A program made the position numbers and the translations under genes. Below, in pieces: positions 60,058 to 64,000 of a DNA stretch of 64,000 bases; position 1 is the stretch's first letter; each line of letters starts with the position of its first letter. Source of the DNA: Pseudolachnospira sp051055405 (lineage in GTDB: Bacteria > Bacillota > Clostridia > Lachnospirales > Lachnospiraceae); NCBI RefSeq assembly GCF_051055405.1, contig NZ_CP167068.1, positions 2,790,001-2,854,000 of the forward strand. Reading direction: 5' to 3'. The notes below the pieces were generated by a model. That model was not told the origin of the DNA. It was given only the letters and a program-made list of their open reading frames with translations, and did not search any database.

Positions 60058-63000
60058 TTATTTCTCCGCAGCTTTTCTCTTTTTCAAGATCACAACTGCT
60101 AAAGCGGCTGCAGCTACTACCAGCACCGCAATGAAAGGAACGAGATTCGTATCGTCGCCCGTCTTCGGACCAGCTCCCGTACCTCCAATCTTGTCAATCT
60201 TGCCATCTCCATCTGCATCGATGTTCACATCTGGCTTGCCATCTCCATCCGTGTCGATGTTCAGATCCGGTTTGCCGTCTCCATCGATATCAATGTTGAT
60301 ATCCGGCTTTCCATCTCCATTCGTATCGATGTTGATATCCGGCTTTCCATCCTTATCCGTATCGATGTTGATATCCGGCTTTCCATCTCCATTCGTATCA
60401 ATGTTGATATCCGGCTTTCCATCTCCATTCGTATCGATGTTCACATCCGGTTTTCCGTCGTCATCCGTATCGATGTTCACATCCGGTTTTCCGTCGTCAT
60501 CCGTATCGATATTCACATCCGGTTTTCCGTCGTCGTCCGTATCGATGTTGATATCCGGTTTTCCGTCGTCATCCGTATCGATGTTGATATCCGGTTTTCC
60601 GTCGTCATCCGTATCGATGTTTACATCCGGTTTTCCGTCGTCATCCGTATCGATGTTGATATCCGGTTTTCCGTCGTCATCCGTATCGATATTGATATCC
60701 GGTTTGCCATCGTCATCTGTATCGACGTTCACATCCGGCTTTCCATCGTCGTCCGTATCGATATTGATATCCGGTTCGCCGTCATCATCCGTATCGACGT
60801 TGATATCCGGTTCGCCGTCTCCATCCGTATCGATGTCCACATCCGGCTTTCCATCGTCGTCCGTATCGATGTTGATATCCGGTTCGCCGTCTCCGTCTTT
60901 ATCCACATTCACAGGCGGTACATCCGGCTTACCAATCGTTACAACAACGGTCTGATCCTCGCTGATCTGGCTCAAAACTACTTTGCCATCCTCGATCAGA
61001 TCATTTCTCAAAACGCCATTGACAAATACGTATTTTACTTCCGTACCCTCATCAATGGACCATGCCACTTCTCTGTCAGCGCCATCGGAAACCTGGCCGC
61101 CGCCCGTGATGCTGCCGCCGTCGCCTTTGATGATAGCGGTAACCTGATGAACCACTTCACGGAACGTAGGAGGCGTTACCACATCATTGTCTTTCAGAGG
61201 TTTCTGCTTCAGAACAATCACGACATTCTGATCTTCCGTGATATTCTCCAGCGTAAAGGTATCCACGTCATCTCTCTGAACGCCGTTCACCGTAACGGAT
61301 TCTACTTCGTAATTGGAGTCTGTAATCGTCCATTTTACTTCCGTCTCGCCGCCGTCGTCTACGAGAGCAGGTCCAACCTCAATATTACCCGGACCACCCT
61401 GAATCGTTACATTTACCTGATGCAGTACTTCATCTGCCGGAGCCGGAGTCTTCTCTCCATCCTCATTGTTCTGCGTAAAGTAAACCTTGATCACATGCTC
61501 TTCTACGATTTCCTTTAAATCCTGAATCGAAGGCACTGGTTCCGGATCCGCAAGGGGTGCAGGTTCTCCTTCATCTAAGCTCAGCGCGCTCAGCACAGCC
61601 GCGCTGCCAACTGTTTCAGCCTGAAGCGAATGATTCTCCAGTGCTGTCTCCTCTTCTCTCGGAAGCGTACTCACTTCTTCGGACGAAGGAGAAATCTCTC
61701 CGCTTGTTTCCTGAGAAGATTCTGCAGGTACATCAGCCGCTAGAGTTTCATTCTCCACAGACTCGGCTTCCGTCGGCTGCGTTTCTTCACTCTGGCCAGG
61801 TGTTTCTTCCGGCTGAGCTCCTTGGTTCAAATCCTGCGGTTCGTTTTGCTGAGGCTCAGTAGGCGTCGGAGCCGGAAGTTCCGCAATCGTTTCCGGCGGA
61901 ACGTAGTTATACACTTCGTTGCCATCTACGATAATCTTAACCGTTGACCAGCCGCTCGCAGGCTCAGCTTTAATGTTCTTGTAATTTGCCATATGGAAAA
62001 CTGTTTTGGAAGGAGAAACCGTACCTTCGCCGTACTTCAAAATGGTTACTCTATGAAGAACCGGCCTTAGATGCACTTCCACTTCCGTATCTTTCTGGAT
62101 GTCAGTGAGATCCAGCTTTCCATCCTCGGTTGGTGTCACGGTTTCGCCGTCTACCACAACCTTTTCCACTTCATAATAAGTGTAATTCGGAGAATCCGGG
62201 TCGCTGTCAGGAACAACAACATCCCAGTCTACCTTATAATCCTCACCCTGACTGATTACGGCGCCGCCTGTGATTTCACCAGGACCGCCAACCAGCTTGG
62301 TCGTCAACTGAATGTACTTCTCATCGTTGAAATCCGGAGGAGCAATCTCTCCCGTAGTATCATCGGGTTTTGCCAGGTAAATATCCACTACGTGGTTGGT
62401 CTGAACGTTAGTCAAAGGCTTTTTGGAGTAGTTCATCTTCTCCAGCTGTTTGTCTGTCAGGTTCAGTTCCTCTCCATCCAGCATCACCTTGTAAATCTTA
62501 TACTCGCTTTTCGTCGTATCCCAGGATACCGTTGCCTTCTCTCCAGCGTCTACTACCAAGCTCTTGCTGATTTCCACGTCATCGCCGCTATAGCCATAAC
62601 GGTTTACCGTGACAGTGTACTTTCCTTCGGTAGTACTGCCGCCGATCGTAGGCAGCGCCTCGACGGTAACAACAACCGAATGATCCGCCTGGATTCCGGT
62701 AAATTGAACCGTGCTGTCGGAGGTATTGTAAACAACGCCGTCCACTTCTACCTTCACGACTTTATACTTGGCATCCTTGAGCTCCCACTGAACCGAGAAA
62801 TCCTCACCGGCTTTCACGCTTGTGGTAGGTGTAATGGAATACTTAGTGTTATCCGTGCATCCTACTACCGAAGTTCTGACTTCATAATACTTCTCAACCG
62901 GATCACCGCCAGGGGTTGGCTTCGGGTTCGGTTTCGGCTGCTCAGCTTCCTTTGTAAACTCCACATAAACGCTGTGGTTCTCATGGAAGCCGCCGTCTAT

Positions 63001-64000
63001 CTCAAAAGTATAGCCGTTAGCTTTTATCAGATCGTCGCGTATCGTGCCATCGATAACGACCTTGGTAACATAGCTGCCCTCAGCCGCTGCCCATGAAACA
63101 GAGGTGTTCTGGCCCTCTTTTATACCGGTAGCGCCGGTAACGGTACCATCACCCTTCTTGGCAGCACTTACATCAAAGTATCTGTCATAATACAGTTTGA
63201 GAACAAGCGCAGGGCTGCCTGTAATCGTTCCCTCAAGAACATTTCCCGAGTTTTCCGCATCAAACCAATAGGTAGCGGAACCGACCGTGATCTCAGCAAG
63301 CTTGTCCGCATCGGATACGGTAGCCTTCGCCTCTGTTGTACCCGTATAAGTCTTGTTGAGCGTATTGTCATTTACCCTTGTGTAAATGTAGTCGCCGTTT
63401 GCGTCCACATTGCCGGAGTTGATGTAATAGTCAACAGAATATTTTGTGTCATGGTTAGGCGTCCACTTGGCTATGAAGGTGTGAGGATCCTTCTTGATAA
63501 AGGTCTCGCCGCCGACATATGGCGTAGTGCCCATGGTCACGTTTCCGTCCTCATCAACGATCTTCTCAAACCAGCCCTCGAAGGTATAGCCTGTGCGGGA
63601 AGGCTTAAAGAAGGTAGTATAGTTCGTAGCGGAAGCACGCAAATAGGAGTGATCGGTAATACGGCTGCCGCCGTTGGAATCGAAGTCAACAACAAACTTG
63701 TTTGTATCCTCAATCCATACTGCATAAATGGTCTTGTCAGAGGAAGGCATAAGAGGAGCTGCAACAGGAGTTACGCCGGTAACACCCTGAGCCACCTTAA
63801 ATAGCTTCGTCCTGTCGTTGTCCTTGGACTCAGACCAGCCCTGGAAAATATAACCGGGCTTTGTAGGAATACCACGTCCGCTTACAGGCACAGCAGGAGA
63901 TTTGAGCGTTCCGATATTCGCCTGATAAGGGATATCCTCTATGGTCTTGATATTACCCGCAGAACCGCCGTTCGGATCAAGACGAAGAGTATACGCGCCG
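60058..64000 (-). CDS. Large cell-surface repeat protein (partial, N-terminus beyond window)
   Basis: The frame is open to the right edge, so at least 1313 residues are visible and the N-terminus is missing. From the visible start there are Listeria-Bacteroides-type repeats (KPGYIFQGWSE, RTGYTFEGWFE). About six beta-rich modules follow, each with a motif like VEKVVVDG and LTDIQKDTEVEVHL, then a Pro/Glu/Ser-rich spacer and two more modules. Next comes an Asp-rich array of twenty 12-residue units. The C-terminus has GPKTGDD, a hydrophobic helix and a basic tail, close to a sortase signal. It is probably wall-bound and may bind Ca2+ through the Asp repeats. Function likely adhesion, not shown. 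Confidence 0.88.
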   Translation of the reverse strand, partial: GAYTLRLDPNGGSAGNIKTIEDIPYQANIGTLKSPAVPVSGRGIPTKPGYIFQGWSESKDNDRTKLFKVAQGVTGVTPVAAPLMPSSDKTIYAVWIEDTNKFVVDFDSNGGSRITDHSYLRASATNYTTFFKPSRTGYTFEGWFEKIVDEDGNVTMGTTPYVGGETFIKKDPHTFIAKWTPNHDTKYSVDYYINSGNVDANGDYIYTRVNDNTLNKTYTGTTEAKATVSDADKLAEITVGSATYWFDAENSGNVLEGTITGSPALVLKLYYDRYFDVSAAKKGDGTVTGATGIKEGQNTSVSWAAAEGSYVTKVVIDGTIRDDLIKANGYTFEIDGGFHENHSVYVEFTKEAEQPKPNPKPTPGGDPVEKYYEVRTSVVGCTDNTKYSITPTTSVKAGEDFSVQWELKDAKYKVVKVEVDGVVYNTSDSTVQFTGIQADHSVVVTVEALPTIGGSTTEGKYTVTVNRYGYSGDDVEISKSLVVDAGEKATVSWDTTKSEYKIYKVMLDGEELNLTDKQLEKMNYSKKPLTNVQTNHVVDIYLAKPDDTTGEIAPPDFNDEKYIQLTTKLVGGPGEITGGAVISQGEDYKVDWDVVVPDSDPDSPNYTYYEVEKVVVDGETVTPTEDGKLDLTDIQKDTEVEVHLRPVLHRVTILKYGEGTVSPSKTVFHMANYKNIKAEPASGWSTVKIIVDGNEVYNYVPPETIAELPAPTPTEPQQNEPQDLNQGAQPEETPGQSEETQPTEAESVENETLAADVPAESSQETSGEISPSSEEVSTLPREEETALENHSLQAETVGSAAVLSALSLDEGEPAPLADPEPVPSIQDLKEIVEEHVIKVYFTQNNEDGEKTPAPADEVLHQVNVTIQGGPGNIEVGPALVDDGGETEVKWTITDSNYEVESVTVNGVQRDDVDTFTLENITEDQNVVIVLKQKPLKDNDVVTPPTFREVVHQVTAIIKGDGGSITGGGQVSDGADREVAWSIDEGTEVKYVFVNGVLRNDLIEDGKVVLSQISEDQTVVVTIGKPDVPPVNVDKDGDGEPDINIDTDDDGKPDVDIDTDGDGEPDINVDTDDDGEPDINIDTDDDGKPDVNVDTDDDGKPDINIDTDDDGKPDINIDTDDDGKPDVNIDTDDDGKPDINIDTDDDGKPDINIDTDDDGKPDVNIDTDDDGKPDVNIDTDDDGKPDVNIDTNGDGKPDINIDTNGDGKPDINIDTDKDGKPDINIDTNGDGKPDINIDIDGDGKPDLNIDTDGDGKPDVNIDADGDGKIDKIGGTGAGPKTGDDTNLVPFIAVLVVAAAALAVVILKKRKAAEK
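60193..60912 (-). repeat. Array of twenty 36-base coding repeats
   Basis: Twenty contiguous 36-base units encode INIDTDDDGKPD and variants. The central units differ at only a few bases, often between GTT/ATT (Val/Ile) codons, while the ends are more diverged (DTNGDGKPD, DIDGDGKPD). DxDxDG patterns resemble Ca2+-binding thrombospondin type 3 or dockerin loops. Confidence 0.92.

Noticed and set aside
60193..60912. Regular 36-base repeats could suggest a CRISPR array
   Set aside because: The units are contiguous without spacers and keep the reading frame of the surface protein.
60131..60955. Long plus-strand ORF opposite the repeat array
   Set aside because: It is an antisense shadow of the repeats with no ribosome binding site.

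Overview
The window looks like chromosomal DNA of an anaerobic, spore-forming Firmicute of the Clostridia, most like the Lachnospiraceae. Evidence: strong AGGAGG ribosome binding sites, mid GC content, a SPOCS/LysM spore-coat type protein, several ferredoxin-type Fe-S proteins, a sigma-54 factor with a sigma-54 activator, three TRAP-type solute uptake modules and a large cell-wall surface protein. No rRNA, tRNA, CRISPR array or insertion sequence was recognised.

Layout. 1-3763: end of a prephenate dehydrogenase gene, a MATE exporter, a PAP2 phosphatase, a polyferredoxin and a small helical protein. 3771-15051: S-adenosylhomocysteine (SAH) hydrolase, a LysR regulator, an SAH/methylthioadenosine deaminase-type amidohydrolase, an orphan TRAP binding protein with a membrane AraC sensor, an alpha/beta hydrolase, and a complete TRAP transporter (QMP order). 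15250-17340: a tyrosine recombinase followed by what looks like an invertible promoter/terminator cassette and an AP2-domain protein gene. This is the most striking item in the window. 17350-22515: a MacB-type ABC efflux operon with two different adaptor proteins. 22646-31004: housekeeping and spore-related genes, including rpoN. 31054-39297: a long minus-strand gene run with two paralogous membrane transglutaminase-like proteins, an Asp/Glu-type racemase, an adenylation enzyme, a carrier protein, an MBOAT acyltransferase and an SGNH-like protein. It resembles a dlt operon but differs from it in several ways.

39544-48337: DUF951, a ferredoxin-fused aldo/keto reductase and sfsA. Next comes a sigma-54 module: an activator gene flanked by two convincing -24/-12 promoters, one driving an alanine/glycine-type symporter plus a MalY/PatB aminotransferase, the other driving a CapA-like protein. 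48702-52535: a dicarboxylate-type permease and an FAD oxidoreductase, divergent from a LysR regulator. 52672-54160: a RhuM-like protein and a small unknown protein. 54389-59929: a third TRAP system with an enolase-superfamily dehydratase, divergent from an AraC regulator. 60058-64000: a large surface protein, cut by the window end, with Listeria-Bacteroides repeats, about twenty 12-residue Asp-rich repeats and a sortase-like C-terminus.

The main themes are uptake and catabolism of organic acids and amino acids under local regulators, envelope modification, and at least one probable phase-variable regulator. All functions are inferred by reading the sequence; no database search was run.
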